Positions 1 to 8,351 of a stretch of 64,000 nucleotides of DNA are shown here, piece by piece. Position 1 is the stretch's first letter. Every line of letters begins with the position of its first letter. The DNA lies in contig NZ_AP024643.1 of NCBI RefSeq assembly GCF_019977195.1, positions 3,224,001-3,288,000 on the forward strand, in the 5' to 3' direction. Source of the DNA: Arthrobacter sp. StoSoilA2. GTDB taxonomy: Bacteria > Actinomycetota > Actinomycetes > Actinomycetales > Micrococcaceae. The notes under the pieces are model-generated. The model searched no databases. It was given only the letters and a program-made list of their open reading frames with translations, and was not told the DNA's origin. The translations under genes were made by a program, and so were the position numbers.

Positions 1-2
1 GC

Positions 3-521
3 GGTTTTGGGGCTCCCATCGCCCTCGGCAGTAACTGGAAGGACTGGACGCTCAGCGTTGGGACATGGAAAAAGGCCGATGCACATCCCGGAATCGTAGG
101 GTACGACTCCACGGGTCGCCTGTACTACTTCAGCAACCCCACCGGAAAGACGGTGTCCACCGGTATCTCCATCGGAGTCGGTTGGACTGGCCTGGACATA
201 GTTCAAATGGACTTTGACAAAGACTCCAATGCCGATCTCCTGGCGAAAAACGCAGCGGGCGATCTGAAACTGTACCGTTCCAACGGCACCGGCAATTTCA
301 TGCAGGAAGCTGCAGCGGTGGTCGGAACAGGTTGGAACGTCATCACTGGTTTCGGTGCCATCCGCGGATTTGCCGGAGCCGGCTCCAGCGGTGTCATCGC
401 CCGGACCACCATAGGCGAGCTGCGGTACTACCCTGTGGGTTCAAACAGTACGTGGGGAACACCAACACGGATCGGCACAGGCTGGAATCCCCTGACGATT
501 CTGGCACCAGCGGCAAAATAG
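3..521 (+). CDS. C-terminal part of an FG-GAP/VCBS-type repeat protein (5' end outside window)
   Basis: The reading frame is open from the left edge and ends with TAG at 521, so only the last ~172 residues are present and the true start lies outside. The visible part has about three degenerate ~50-residue repeats built from a D-x-D-x-D-like strand (FDKDSNADLLAKN), a short aromatic strand (LKLYRSNGTGNF) and a GTGWN turn. This is the signature of FG-GAP/VCBS beta-propeller blades. The same repeat type, with the same TGWN turns, closes the large protein at 3858-7304, so the two are related surface or secreted proteins. The calcium-like DxDxD motif is degenerate. Substrate or partner is unknown; carbohydrate or surface binding is only an inference from the fold. 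A strong terminator follows. Confidence 0.8.
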   Translation, partial: GFGAPIALGSNWKDWTLSVGTWKKADAHPGIVGYDSTGRLYYFSNPTGKTVSTGISIGVGWTGLDIVQMDFDKDSNADLLAKNAAGDLKLYRSNGTGNFMQEAAAVVGTGWNVITGFGAIRGFAGAGSSGVIARTTIGELRYYPVGSNSTWGTPTRIGTGWNPLTILAPAAK

Positions 522-543
522 TACGCAGACAGTCCACTTGCGG

Positions 544-578
544 GGGCCCTTTCGTGGAAATCTTCCACGAAAGGGCCC
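544..578 (+). terminator. Strong intrinsic terminator hairpin
   Basis: A perfect 16-bp inverted repeat (544-559 with 563-578) with a 3-nt loop starts 22 bases after the stop codon of the FG-GAP protein. There is no long T-run after it, which is common in high-GC actinobacteria. Confidence 0.85.
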
Positions 579-767
579 TCCGTTGTTCCCGGCGGACTGC
601 AGGGTTCCGACGGCGATAAATATCGCCTGGGAGCGGCCTAAATTGCTGGATCACATGGTCTAATGAAGGTGGTCTCACGTATTGGCTGTTCAGCGCTTTC
701 GGGATATGGACTTTGTTTGGGGGCAGGCAAGGATCACCCATTGCGCACAATCAAGGAGTGATCTTTT

Positions 768-2114
768 ATGGCGTTTCGAGTTGGAACTGCAAGCGCTGAC
801 ATTACGCCTTCGCTGAGCACCAATCCGTATATGGCCGGATATGGCACCACCGATGGCGGACGCGAGGCCACCAGCAGTTCGCCGTTCGAGCCCCTCTATG
901 CCCGGGCGATCCTCATCTGGGAAGACACGCATCCCCACATCATCATCTCGTTGGACGTTCTGGCGCTGCCTCGGGCCATGCATCAACGGATCCGCGACAG
1001 GATCATTCAACTTGCAGGTTGGTCCAGCAGCGACATCCTGATCCAAGCGACGCACACGCATAACGGTCCCGCCCTGATCGACACTTTGCATCCCTTCATG
1101 GCCTATGGACTGGCAGATTTGGGTTTGATCCGCTCATACAGTGACGACCTGGAAGACGTTGTCGTGAATCTTGCCCAGGAAGCCTTGGATGCCGACCAAA
1201 TTGCGGTGACCTTCGATTACAAAGTCTCAACCCAGAATTTTTCCGGGAATAGAGTGGGGCTTCCCTATACAGAAACGGCCGTTCCCATTCTCGTGGCCAG
1301 GCGCGGCAACGGCACACCTGCAGCTGTGATTTTCAGCTACGGATGCCACCCCATCAGTGCAGGTTTGCGCACGCTGTTTGACGGAGATTTCGCAGCAGGT
1401 GCCTGCAATTACATCGAGAACCGTAACCCGAATTGTTTTGCCATGTTTGTGCAGGGACCCGCTGGGGACCAGGACCCGGGCGGAGTCCGCAGCTGGGAGC
1501 TCAGGGACCAGCATGGAGACGCCCTCGGCGCCACGGTCAATTCAAGCATGCAGTCGGCCGGCCGGGCACTCAGCGGCCCGATGGTGACGCGGTACCAGGA
1601 GGTGCAGCTTCCATTGGACATCACAGCGACGGCCAGCAACCTGGCCGCCGTGCGTGCCGCCTATGTGGCCCGTTTGGGGAACCCCGATGGCCAGCCGCAG
1701 TGGTACCAGCGTCACGCGCAGGTAATGATCGGACGCATCGACAGCAATAGCTACAAGACCGCGGTGCCCTCCCCGTTCCAAGTGTGGAAGTTCAACGGAA
1801 GCCCCCAGCTGAAGATCGCCATGATCGGCGGCGAGCTCGTCAGTGGATATGGGGCGTATTTCCGGAATCGCAACGGCGGAACCAATGGCATCATCGTCGG
1901 CGGATATGCCAATGAATCCTGCTGCTACATACCAAGCAATGAATTTTTTCCGCCCAACATGCCACTCGGCAGCTATGAGGGTGGCTGGGAGCCGGATTAC
2001 CCGGGAATTGCTGGTGGTTCAATGACCGTCTATGGACACCTTGCCCATTTCAAGGCGGGTACGAATGGCGTGGAAACCACCCTTATCAATGCGATGAATA
2101 CTTTGCTTGCCTGA
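768..2114 (+). CDS. Neutral/alkaline non-lysosomal ceramidase-family hydrolase (short, no signal peptide)
   Basis: 448 residues; ATG preceded by AAGGAG at 753-758. The N-terminus (VGTASADITP) and the motifs THTHNGP (residues 95-101), YGCHP (191-195) and QGPAGDQDP (229-237) match the N-terminal catalytic domain of neutral ceramidases (PF04734). In that family the two histidine motifs bind zinc and the G-D-x-x-P stretch lines the active site. The family hydrolyses the N-acyl bond of ceramide, but many bacterial members have unproven substrates. Two things are odd: there is no recognisable signal peptide, although characterised bacterial ceramidases are secreted, and the protein is ~200 residues shorter than they are, apparently lacking the C-terminal immunoglobulin-like domain. 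It is a single-gene unit between two terminators. The fold assignment is firm; sphingolipid activity is not. Confidence 0.85.
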   Translation: MAFRVGTASADITPSLSTNPYMAGYGTTDGGREATSSSPFEPLYARAILIWEDTHPHIIISLDVLALPRAMHQRIRDRIIQLAGWSSSDILIQATHTHNGPALIDTLHPFMAYGLADLGLIRSYSDDLEDVVVNLAQEALDADQIAVTFDYKVSTQNFSGNRVGLPYTETAVPILVARRGNGTPAAVIFSYGCHPISAGLRTLFDGDFAAGACNYIENRNPNCFAMFVQGPAGDQDPGGVRSWELRDQHGDALGATVNSSMQSAGRALSGPMVTRYQEVQLPLDITATASNLAAVRAAYVARLGNPDGQPQWYQRHAQVMIGRIDSNSYKTAVPSPFQVWKFNGSPQLKIAMIGGELVSGYGAYFRNRNGGTNGIIVGGYANESCCYIPSNEFFPPNMPLGSYEGGWEPDYPGIAGGSMTVYGHLAHFKAGTNGVETTLINAMNTLLA

Positions 2115-2130
2115 AGCGACTGACACCATA

Positions 2131-2163
2131 AAGGCGCGGCCCCCAAGGGGTCCGCGCCTTTTA
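2131..2163 (+). terminator. Intrinsic terminator after the ceramidase-like gene
   Basis: GC-rich hairpin (AAGGCGCGG at 2131-2139 pairs with CCGCGCCTT at 2152-2160, and the inner CCCC/GGGG can extend it) followed by TTTACTTT. It lies 16 bases after the stop codon and between convergent genes, so it may act in both directions. Confidence 0.85.
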
Positions 2164-2198
2164 CTTTCAAGTTGATTGCGCACCAGGCGACTATGCGG

Positions 2199-2741
2199 CT
2201 ATCCGGGCACTTCCGCCTTAAGCCACTTGGTGAGCACAGCCGCCTGCGGCGCCAGCGGCGCAAGCGTCAGGGCACCTTTCACAACAGGAACCCCATAAGC
2301 GCCGAGCGAGGCTGCGAGTGTCCTGGGGTTGGTCCGGGTACAGGCTTTGATGATGCGCAGACAGAGAGCAGAGGCATCGCCGGGAGCGGCACCCGCTGCA
2401 AGGGCGGCATTGACTGCGGCTGTCTCCTCCGCAGTCAGGATATGTGGCCCTTTTCCGACATAGTCGACCTGGCAGTCAGTGACGTGCATATACCGGGTGG
2501 ATGCCCAGACTTCGTCCAGGCTCGAGAACTTGCCTATGAGGCTGCCATCGGCCGCCGTACACGTGAACTGGTAGCGGGTCAGGGGTTCCGGACGTTCCCG
2601 GCGGATTTTGTCGTCGTTCGCGACCACAGGCGCCATATCAAGTGCGGCTGGTTGGGAAGTATCTACATTGGTTCCTGAGCAACCGGCCAAGGCAATAGCT
2701 GCCACGCCGAACTGAAGAACACTGCGCCTGCGCATGTCCAC
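2199..2741 (-). CDS. Small lipoprotein of unknown function (paralogue of the one at 2822-3628)
   Basis: 180 residues from GTG at 2741 (an in-frame ATG follows at 2735). The N-terminus MRRRSVLQFGVAAIALAGC is a lipoprotein signal with lipobox LAGC, so the mature protein should be anchored to the outer face of the membrane. Residues ~55-95 (SSLDEVWASTRY..TDCQVDYVG) align clearly with LSSLAEVWAATNY..GSCEVTYTG in the upstream gene, making the two tandem paralogues; this central block seems to be the conserved domain. I do not recognise a named family. The first bases of the gene lie inside one arm of an inverted repeat whose other arm forms the start of the gene at 3858. The ribosome-binding site is unclear. 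Confidence 0.7.
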   Translation of the reverse strand: MDMRRRSVLQFGVAAIALAGCSGTNVDTSQPAALDMAPVVANDDKIRRERPEPLTRYQFTCTAADGSLIGKFSSLDEVWASTRYMHVTDCQVDYVGKGPHILTAEETAAVNAALAAGAAPGDASALCLRIIKACTRTNPRTLAASLGAYGVPVVKGALTLAPLAPQAAVLTKWLKAEVPG

Positions 2742-2859
2742 CGAGGGATCCCCACTTCATTCGGATGCTCCCCAGCTCCGCATGCATTGGTTATTCGCCC
2801 CAAGCCGTCTCCGGCTGCGTCTTAGTACATCTTCCCCCAAATTCCGCATTTGTCACTAG
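2736..2859. repeat. Left arm of an inverted duplication (pairs with 3741-3863)
   Basis: 2736-2802 is a perfect 67-base reverse complement of 3797-3863. Weaker but obvious similarity continues to about 2859. This arm covers the first codons of the lipoprotein gene ending at 2741, the 80-bp spacer, and the last ~13 codons of the lipoprotein gene that starts at 3628. Confidence 0.9.
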
Positions 2860-3628
2860 TAAAGTTTTGGCCGGCAGCAAGATCGACGCCTTCGCCCGCG
2901 GCTGGAGGTCCTCCCTCGGCGGCAATGGCACCGCGCGCGTCCGTTATGGACCACCTGCAATCTGCTGCGGACGGGCCTTGCTTGACGACTTGATATTTGC
3001 CGGGTTGCACCGAATCTCCAACAGCGTGGCTGCCATCAGCCATCCGTGTGCCATCGGCCCACGCTGCGATGATTTTGCCCTGCGGCGCGTCCGGGCAGAG
3101 TGAGGCCGCTGCAAGCAACGTCCCGTGCCCGGCCTCCTCAAAACCGCCCGGCCCGCTTTCATCACTGACCCGCGTACAGAGGCGGAGGACGTCCAACATC
3201 ACTGCCAGTCCGTCATCGTCGCCCGCTCCCTGGGGTGCCGCCGTCGAAATTGCTTCTGCCTCCCGGGGAGTTGGCTCGAATGGCTGCGGTCCTGTGTAAG
3301 TAACCTCGCAGGAGCCCATCCGCGTGTAGTTGGTGGCAGCCCAGACCTCGGCGAGACTCGACAACTGGACTTCCGGGGAGGCGTCAAGGCTCGTGCATCG
3401 ATAGGCGTAGCGGCCAGGTTCATCACCGTCGCCCAAGGGCTCGCCGTCACCTGTGGTGCCACTACCGGGAACCGTCGACGGCGACTGGCTGGGCTCCGCC
3501 GTCGCGCTGGTGGTTGCGGTGGCTGTTGTTGTCGACGACGTACCAGTTCCCGGGGGTGGTTGGGGCGATGGAGTACAGGCGACCAACAGCATCACCAGCG
3601 GCACCACCATCGGAAACAGTCTGCGCAT
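2822..3628 (-). CDS. Lipoprotein with T/S/P-rich linker, unknown function
   Basis: 268 residues from ATG at 3628, chosen because GGAGGT sits just upstream and because this start gives a clean lipoprotein signal (MRRLFPMVVPLVMLLVAC); the frame stays open further upstream. After the lipidated cysteine there is a ~45-residue Pro/Ser/Thr-rich linker. Next come the EVWAATNY..SCEVTYTG block shared with the neighbouring lipoprotein, and a C-terminal ~70-residue region with a DGxxxxG-x-x-x-x-P-G-K-Y-like strand (GDSVQPGKYQV) and paired cysteines (ADCRW, DKCGIWG). Such C-terminal beta domains occur in secreted actinobacterial proteins, but I cannot name the family. It lies upstream of its paralogue on the same strand with an 80-bp gap, so co-transcription is plausible. 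Its 3' end is copied, inverted, at ~3741-3775. Confidence 0.7.
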   Translation of the reverse strand: MRRLFPMVVPLVMLLVACTPSPQPPPGTGTSSTTTATATTSATAEPSQSPSTVPGSGTTGDGEPLGDGDEPGRYAYRCTSLDASPEVQLSSLAEVWAATNYTRMGSCEVTYTGPQPFEPTPREAEAISTAAPQGAGDDDGLAVMLDVLRLCTRVSDESGPGGFEEAGHGTLLAAASLCPDAPQGKIIAAWADGTRMADGSHAVGDSVQPGKYQVVKQGPSAADCRWSITDARGAIAAEGGPPAAGEGVDLAAGQNFTSDKCGIWGKMY

Positions 3629-3740
3629 TCTGACCTCCACCTCAATCGTGCGGGGCAGTGTATGTGCGGTCAAGGTATGTGCGGTCGAGACGTCGGGTAA
3701 GACGACGGTGAAGAAAAAACGTCCCGCATCAAAAAGTACC

Positions 3741-3863
3741 TAGTGACAAATGTGAAAATTGGGGGAAGATGTACGTAGACGCAGCCGGAAACGGCGTGGG
3801 GCGAATAACCAATGCATGCGGAGCTGGGGAGCATCCGAATGAAGTGGGGATCCCTCGGTGGAC
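3741..3863. repeat. Right arm of the inverted duplication (remnant lipoprotein genes)
   Basis: Reverse complement of 2736-2859. Read on the plus strand it holds a decayed copy of the 3' end of a lipoprotein gene (frame ..TSDKCENWGKMY, then no stop where the original has one), the 80-bp spacer, and the 5' end of the second lipoprotein gene starting GTG at 3858. Protein-level similarity (MDTRNRSVLQLGLA.. versus MDMRRRSVLQFGVA..) continues past the DNA repeat to about codon 37 of the gene at 3858. Confidence 0.88.
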
Positions 3864-6800
3864 ACGCGCAATCGCAGTGTTCTTCAGCTTGGTTTGGCGT
3901 GTCTTGCGTTCGCCGGTAGCTCCAGAACATCTCATGGAAACTCCCATCCCTCCGCGCTCAGCGGGCTAGTTGGCCGATGGCATCGCCATAAACTCACCGC
4001 ATTGATCGCTTCGGCTTGCCTGGCTTCGGCAGCGCTCACGGGTGTATTCACAGCAGGGCCCGCCAACGCGGACCAAGCCCGCCAAACCATCGCCGTGGGA
4101 CTCACAAAGGCCGCTGGTTCGGTGGTGGACCCGGCCGGAAGGATCTGGGTCTCGGACGCGCGTGCCGGATTCTGCCGGGTGACCGAAGCTGCGGGCGCTA
4201 CACCAGGCGGCCTCGAATCAGCTACCTGCCTCGGGGGCACCCTGACTGGCCATAAAAAGGGGCCCGCGTTGGCCGGAGCTCCTGCCATGATTGATCCGTC
4301 TCCCGCCAATCGCGGCTCGGGCGACGAAATCGCGTTCATTCCGGATGCCGCCGTCGGAAGTTCCGAGGTAGTCCGCGCAGTTTGGAAGCCCGGCACAGGC
4401 ATCTTCGACTATGACAGCCAACTGACTATTTTCGACGGCGACCTCCGTCCGAATGCCGTCAGTGACGGCCCCGATGGCAACATCTATTTGTCGTTTGGCA
4501 ATGCCCGCTCGATTGTGAAGATCGCGGATCCAACGGCCCTGCATCCGAGCATCGAATCCATCGCCTCGGTTGGCTCAAGCTCCTTGGGCCTTGCTGCCAC
4601 GTACCGCAACAGCGCGGGCAGAGTCGTGGTTTACGTCGCTGAAACATCAGGACTGACCATGTTCACGGCACCCGAGGACGCGGAGCTGACGAACTTCGTA
4701 CCAGCGCCGGTCTACAACGTCGGCAAGCCGACGGCCATCTACTACGATCGGCAGGCACCAAAGGTCCTGTACACGGGAACGGGTATTGGAACCACTACTG
4801 CCGACGCCGGCAAGGACACAGTTTCGCGTATTGACCTGGCTACCAACGCCGTCGACAACCAATGGGCCCTCGGTTTCAGCAAAATTGGTGGTCTGTCAAT
4901 GCGCAACGGCAAGCTCCTGCTCATGGAAGACCCGGGTCAGCTGGATCCTGCCAAGCCAACCCAGCAGGGACGATTGCTCACCCTCGGTGGAGTCGTACCT
5001 TCAATCGTGAGCGGCCCGACGGCGGCAGACGGAACCCAGGCAGCCAACCCGGCCTTCACCAACGACTCCACTCCTACTTTCACAGTGGCCTCAACGCCTC
5101 CGGGGGGCGCCCTTGAATGCAGTCTCCAATTGAGCACCGCAACACCGGTCTGGCAAGTGTGCACGAGTGGCACGTTTACGCCTGCCACCGCCCTGACCAA
5201 CGGTGCCTACACATTCTCCGTTCGTGCGGCACCGTCAGGGCTTCCCGTGTCCCGGGCATTCACGGTTGATCTGACCGCCCCCGCCGCTCCCGTGATCACC
5301 TCGCCCGCGGCTGGAGCAACGGTCAATGGTGCGCCCGTCCTTGGCGTGACCTCGGAGACGGGCACTGTCCTGTCCTGCTCGGTCGATTCCACGACGACTT
5401 TCACAGCCTGCAGTAACGGGTACGTCTTCAACCTCAGCACCGAGGGCCAGCACGTCCTTCGGGTTCGGGCGACAGACATGGCAGGCAATATCAGCACTGT
5501 GGCATCGGTCAGTGTCACCACGGATTTGACCGCACCACAGGTGTCCATCAGTTCTCCTGTAGAAGGCGCAACAGTCGGCACCTCGCCGTCGTTCGTCTTT
5601 GCCTCGACGTCCACGGATGTTGCCGGATTCAGGTGCAAGCTGGGCGCAAACGCCTTCACGGAGTGCACATCGCCAAAGTCGTACACCAACGTACCCGGTG
5701 GCACTTTCACATTTGTGGTGGAAGCGCGGGACAATGCAGGAAACACTTCCACAGCAACCAGGAATGTCACTGTCTTCGCTGCGGACACCACGCCACCTGT
5801 GGTCTCTGTCGATCCCGTCGGAGGAACGTACGGGGCAAACAAAACCATCAGCCTCACGGCGAACGAAGCAGCCACCATCTACGTGACCACCGACGGCACG
5901 ACGCCTACAACGTCCAGTCCTGTCTACTCCGCACCGATACCGTTGACGTCCTCAATGACGTTGAAGTATTTCGCACGCGACACCGCGGGCAACTCATCAA
6001 CGGTAGCGACGCAGACGTACGTCCTTGACAACACTGCCCCGGTTCTGACCGTTACGCCCGCCGCCGGAGCATACGCATCAGGGCAGCTTGTCACCATGAC
6101 TTCCAGCGAACCTGGACGCATCCTCTACACAACGGATGGCACGACGCCTGCTACCGCAGTCACGGGAAGCACGAAAGCATACTCGAGCCCATTCCCGCTC
6201 ACGGCAAACACCACCGTCAAGGCCCTTGCCGTGGACGCATATGGAAATGCTTCTGCCGTCACTACCAACGCCTACACGGTCTTGGACACCACCCCACCGG
6301 TGGTCACTGCGACTCCGCCCGGGGGCAGTTACCCGGTGAACCAGCAGATCACGCTCACTGTGAATGAAGCGGGATCGAGCATCTACTTCACAACCAACGG
6401 CACCACTCCGACTGCCACAGATGCCAACAAGTACGCCACAGCCATCACGCTGACGGCTGCGATGACCCTGAAGTACTTCGCAGTGGATCCGTCCAACAAC
6501 AGTTCGGCAATCATCAGCCAGGCCTACACCGTGACGGCGCCTCCGGCCAACACATGGAAGGACTACACCGGTGATGCAAAGAACGACGTCGTGGCACGGG
6601 ACAGTGGCGGCACGCTATGGCTCTACCCGGGTAATGGCAGCGGTGGTTGGCTGACCCAACGTTCGATGGGAACTGGTTGGAACACGCTGAACGCGATCGT
6701 TCCCACCAAGGACTTCAACGGTGATGGACGAAGCGACGTCCTGGCACGCGATACCAATGGCGTCCTCTGGCTCTATCCCGGAAACGGGACCGGCGGTCTC

Positions 6801-7304
6801 CAGCCCAGGGTACAGGCCGGCACCGCTTGGGCGGGCATGACGCTCATCCTCGCGCCAGGGGACTTCAGTGGCGATGGCAAGGCCGATGTGTTGGCACGGG
6901 ATTCGGCTGGTGTCCTATGGCTCTACCGCGGAACCGGTACTGGTGGCTTTGCATCAAGCGCCCAGATTGGCACCGGCTGGAACTCCATGACGGCCATTCT
7001 GAGTACCGGCGATTTCAACGGCGACACCAGAACTGATGTCCTGGCCAGGGACACTTCGGGATTCCTGTGGCTCTATCCAGGCAACGGTGCGGGCGGTTGG
7101 CTGAGCAGGGTCCAGGTCGGAAGCGGCTGGGGCGGGATGACTGCGATCCTGGGCCCCGGCGACTTCAACGGAGACGGCAAGAACGATGTGCTTGCGCGCG
7201 ACTCCGGTGGCAACCTCTTCCTGTACCCCGGCAACGGAACATCAGGATGGCTCTCCCGGAGCCAGGTCGGATGGGGCTGGGGAGGGTTCACGTCGCTCCC
7301 CTAG
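3858..7304 (+). CDS. Large secreted multidomain protein: propeller-like N-part, Ig/chitobiase-like repeats, FG-GAP repeats
   Basis: 1148 residues from GTG at 3858. Residues 1-37 are a copied lipoprotein N-terminus in which the lipobox cysteine is serine (FAGSS). The functional export signal appears to be internal: VGRWHRHK, then a hydrophobic run, then PANA around residue 71. Residues ~75-370 look like a beta-propeller (SMP-30/NHL-like). About 375-640 are Ig-like repeats (TxTxPxxxxxSPAxGATV). About 643-895 are three chitobiase C-terminal-like repeats (TTDGTTP, LKYFAxDxxGNxS). About 897-1148 are five ~49-residue FG-GAP blades (DFNGDGxxDVLARD, LWLYPGNG). There is no catalytic motif; an adhesive or matrix role is an inference. 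A strong terminator follows. The native start codon may have been lost in the rearrangement. Confidence 0.8.
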   Translation: MDTRNRSVLQLGLACLAFAGSSRTSHGNSHPSALSGLVGRWHRHKLTALIASACLASAALTGVFTAGPANADQARQTIAVGLTKAAGSVVDPAGRIWVSDARAGFCRVTEAAGATPGGLESATCLGGTLTGHKKGPALAGAPAMIDPSPANRGSGDEIAFIPDAAVGSSEVVRAVWKPGTGIFDYDSQLTIFDGDLRPNAVSDGPDGNIYLSFGNARSIVKIADPTALHPSIESIASVGSSSLGLAATYRNSAGRVVVYVAETSGLTMFTAPEDAELTNFVPAPVYNVGKPTAIYYDRQAPKVLYTGTGIGTTTADAGKDTVSRIDLATNAVDNQWALGFSKIGGLSMRNGKLLLMEDPGQLDPAKPTQQGRLLTLGGVVPSIVSGPTAADGTQAANPAFTNDSTPTFTVASTPPGGALECSLQLSTATPVWQVCTSGTFTPATALTNGAYTFSVRAAPSGLPVSRAFTVDLTAPAAPVITSPAAGATVNGAPVLGVTSETGTVLSCSVDSTTTFTACSNGYVFNLSTEGQHVLRVRATDMAGNISTVASVSVTTDLTAPQVSISSPVEGATVGTSPSFVFASTSTDVAGFRCKLGANAFTECTSPKSYTNVPGGTFTFVVEARDNAGNTSTATRNVTVFAADTTPPVVSVDPVGGTYGANKTISLTANEAATIYVTTDGTTPTTSSPVYSAPIPLTSSMTLKYFARDTAGNSSTVATQTYVLDNTAPVLTVTPAAGAYASGQLVTMTSSEPGRILYTTDGTTPATAVTGSTKAYSSPFPLTANTTVKALAVDAYGNASAVTTNAYTVLDTTPPVVTATPPGGSYPVNQQITLTVNEAGSSIYFTTNGTTPTATDANKYATAITLTAAMTLKYFAVDPSNNSSAIISQAYTVTAPPANTWKDYTGDAKNDVVARDSGGTLWLYPGNGSGGWLTQRSMGTGWNTLNAIVPTKDFNGDGRSDVLARDTNGVLWLYPGNGTGGLQPRVQAGTAWAGMTLILAPGDFSGDGKADVLARDSAGVLWLYRGTGTGGFASSAQIGTGWNSMTAILSTGDFNGDTRTDVLARDTSGFLWLYPGNGAGGWLSRVQVGSGWGGMTAILGPGDFNGDGKNDVLARDSGGNLFLYPGNGTSGWLSRSQVGWGWGGFTSLP

Positions 7305-7336
7305 CAGCACAGACGTGACCCCGGCAGGAAAGAGAA

Positions 7337-7377
7337 GGGAGGGCCAGGACGCCAAGCGTCCTGACCCTCCCCCTTTT
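7337..7377 (+). terminator. Intrinsic terminator between convergent genes
   Basis: GGGAGGG (7337-7343) pairs with CCCTCCC (7365-7371) and CAGGACG (7345-7351) with CGTCCTG (7357-7363), with one mismatch between the two helices and a 5-nt loop; TTTT follows. It lies 33 bases after the stop of the large secreted protein and 15 bases beyond the stop of the minus-strand glycosyltransferase. Confidence 0.88.
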
Positions 7378-7391
7378 GTTGCAGGAATTCC

Positions 7392-8348
7392 CTACGTACG
7401 TTCCTTCATGGGATGCATCGTTGGTCTGTTTGGACTTGCCTGTATGTCCAGCTGGAGGGATACCAGCAGCATCTGAACTCCCAGAACAAAGGGCACCACA
7501 GCCAACATCACCGATCCTGCGGTAGGAGATCCTACGCTTGCGGCGAGAACCCATATCCCAGCCACGAGGCCCATGACGATAAGTGCGATGCCTGCGATCA
7601 ACAGAAGAGCCACGGCTGAGAAGGACCAAACCATGTACTTCCACCAAACACGGCGCCAGAAGCCGCCAAAGAGCATGGCCAGCAGCTCGGGGATCACCTT
7701 CCGGAGCTTGATGCTGGAAACCTCATTGCCGTAAACAGCAGGAATCGGGACATCCACAATCGGTACATCGAGGATATTCAGGTGAATCAGGAGATCGTTT
7801 TCAAAGCTGTAGCGTGCGGCCACCTTATTCATTGGCAGGCGGCGAAGAACTTCCGTCCGGATCGCCGTGTAGCCATTCTGGGGGTCGAAGATGTGCCAGT
7901 AACCCGAGGCTAGTTTTGTCATGAACGACAAAACGATGTTGCCAAAGATGCGGTAGCCAGGCATACCGGCAAAAGACTCACCTGAAAAGAAGCGGTTGGC
8001 CTTGGCAAAGCCGTAACCATCCACCACGGGATCGAGCAGCTGGGGCAGGTACTCCGGATCCATCTGGGCATCGCCGGCCATCACGACGTTGATGTCGGAG
8101 CCCAGCTCCATTGCCGCTTTATGCGCCGTCAGGACGGCGCCACCCACACCTTGGTTGACCTCATGCCGAATCAAGGTGACCCTGCCGTCATCCGCCCGAA
8201 GGGCAGCCCCGGACGTGTCGTCCGGGCTGCAGTCATCAACAATGACAATGTCATCGACGAAATCAGGCATCGTTTCGATCACCTGTGCGATGTGGTTCTC
8301 TTCTTTATAGGCCGGTACTACCGCGGCAATTCGAACGCCTCGATACAT
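7392..8348 (-). CDS. GT2 glycosyltransferase, polyprenyl-phosphate sugar transferase type
   Basis: 318 residues. The N-terminal GT-A domain starts VRIAAVVPAYKEENHIAQVI, with IVDDCSPDDT (residues ~35-45) and a second acidic motif AGDAQMDPEYL (~90-100), the nucleotide-sugar and metal-binding signature of the DPM1/GtrB/ArnC group. The C-terminal ~90 residues hold two hydrophobic segments. The family moves a sugar from a nucleotide donor to a polyprenyl phosphate on the cytosolic face. Immediately upstream (3-bp gap) is a GtrA-type membrane protein, the usual partner that flips such lipid-linked sugars, so the two probably decorate a surface polymer. The sugar cannot be told from sequence. Last gene of the minus-strand envelope cluster. 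Confidence 0.85.
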   Translation of the reverse strand: MYRGVRIAAVVPAYKEENHIAQVIETMPDFVDDIVIVDDCSPDDTSGAALRADDGRVTLIRHEVNQGVGGAVLTAHKAAMELGSDINVVMAGDAQMDPEYLPQLLDPVVDGYGFAKANRFFSGESFAGMPGYRIFGNIVLSFMTKLASGYWHIFDPQNGYTAIRTEVLRRLPMNKVAARYSFENDLLIHLNILDVPIVDVPIPAVYGNEVSSIKLRKVIPELLAMLFGGFWRRVWWKYMVWSFSAVALLLIAGIALIVMGLVAGIWVLAASVGSPTAGSVMLAVVPFVLGVQMLLVSLQLDIQASPNRPTMHPMKERT

Positions 8349-8351
8349 CGA

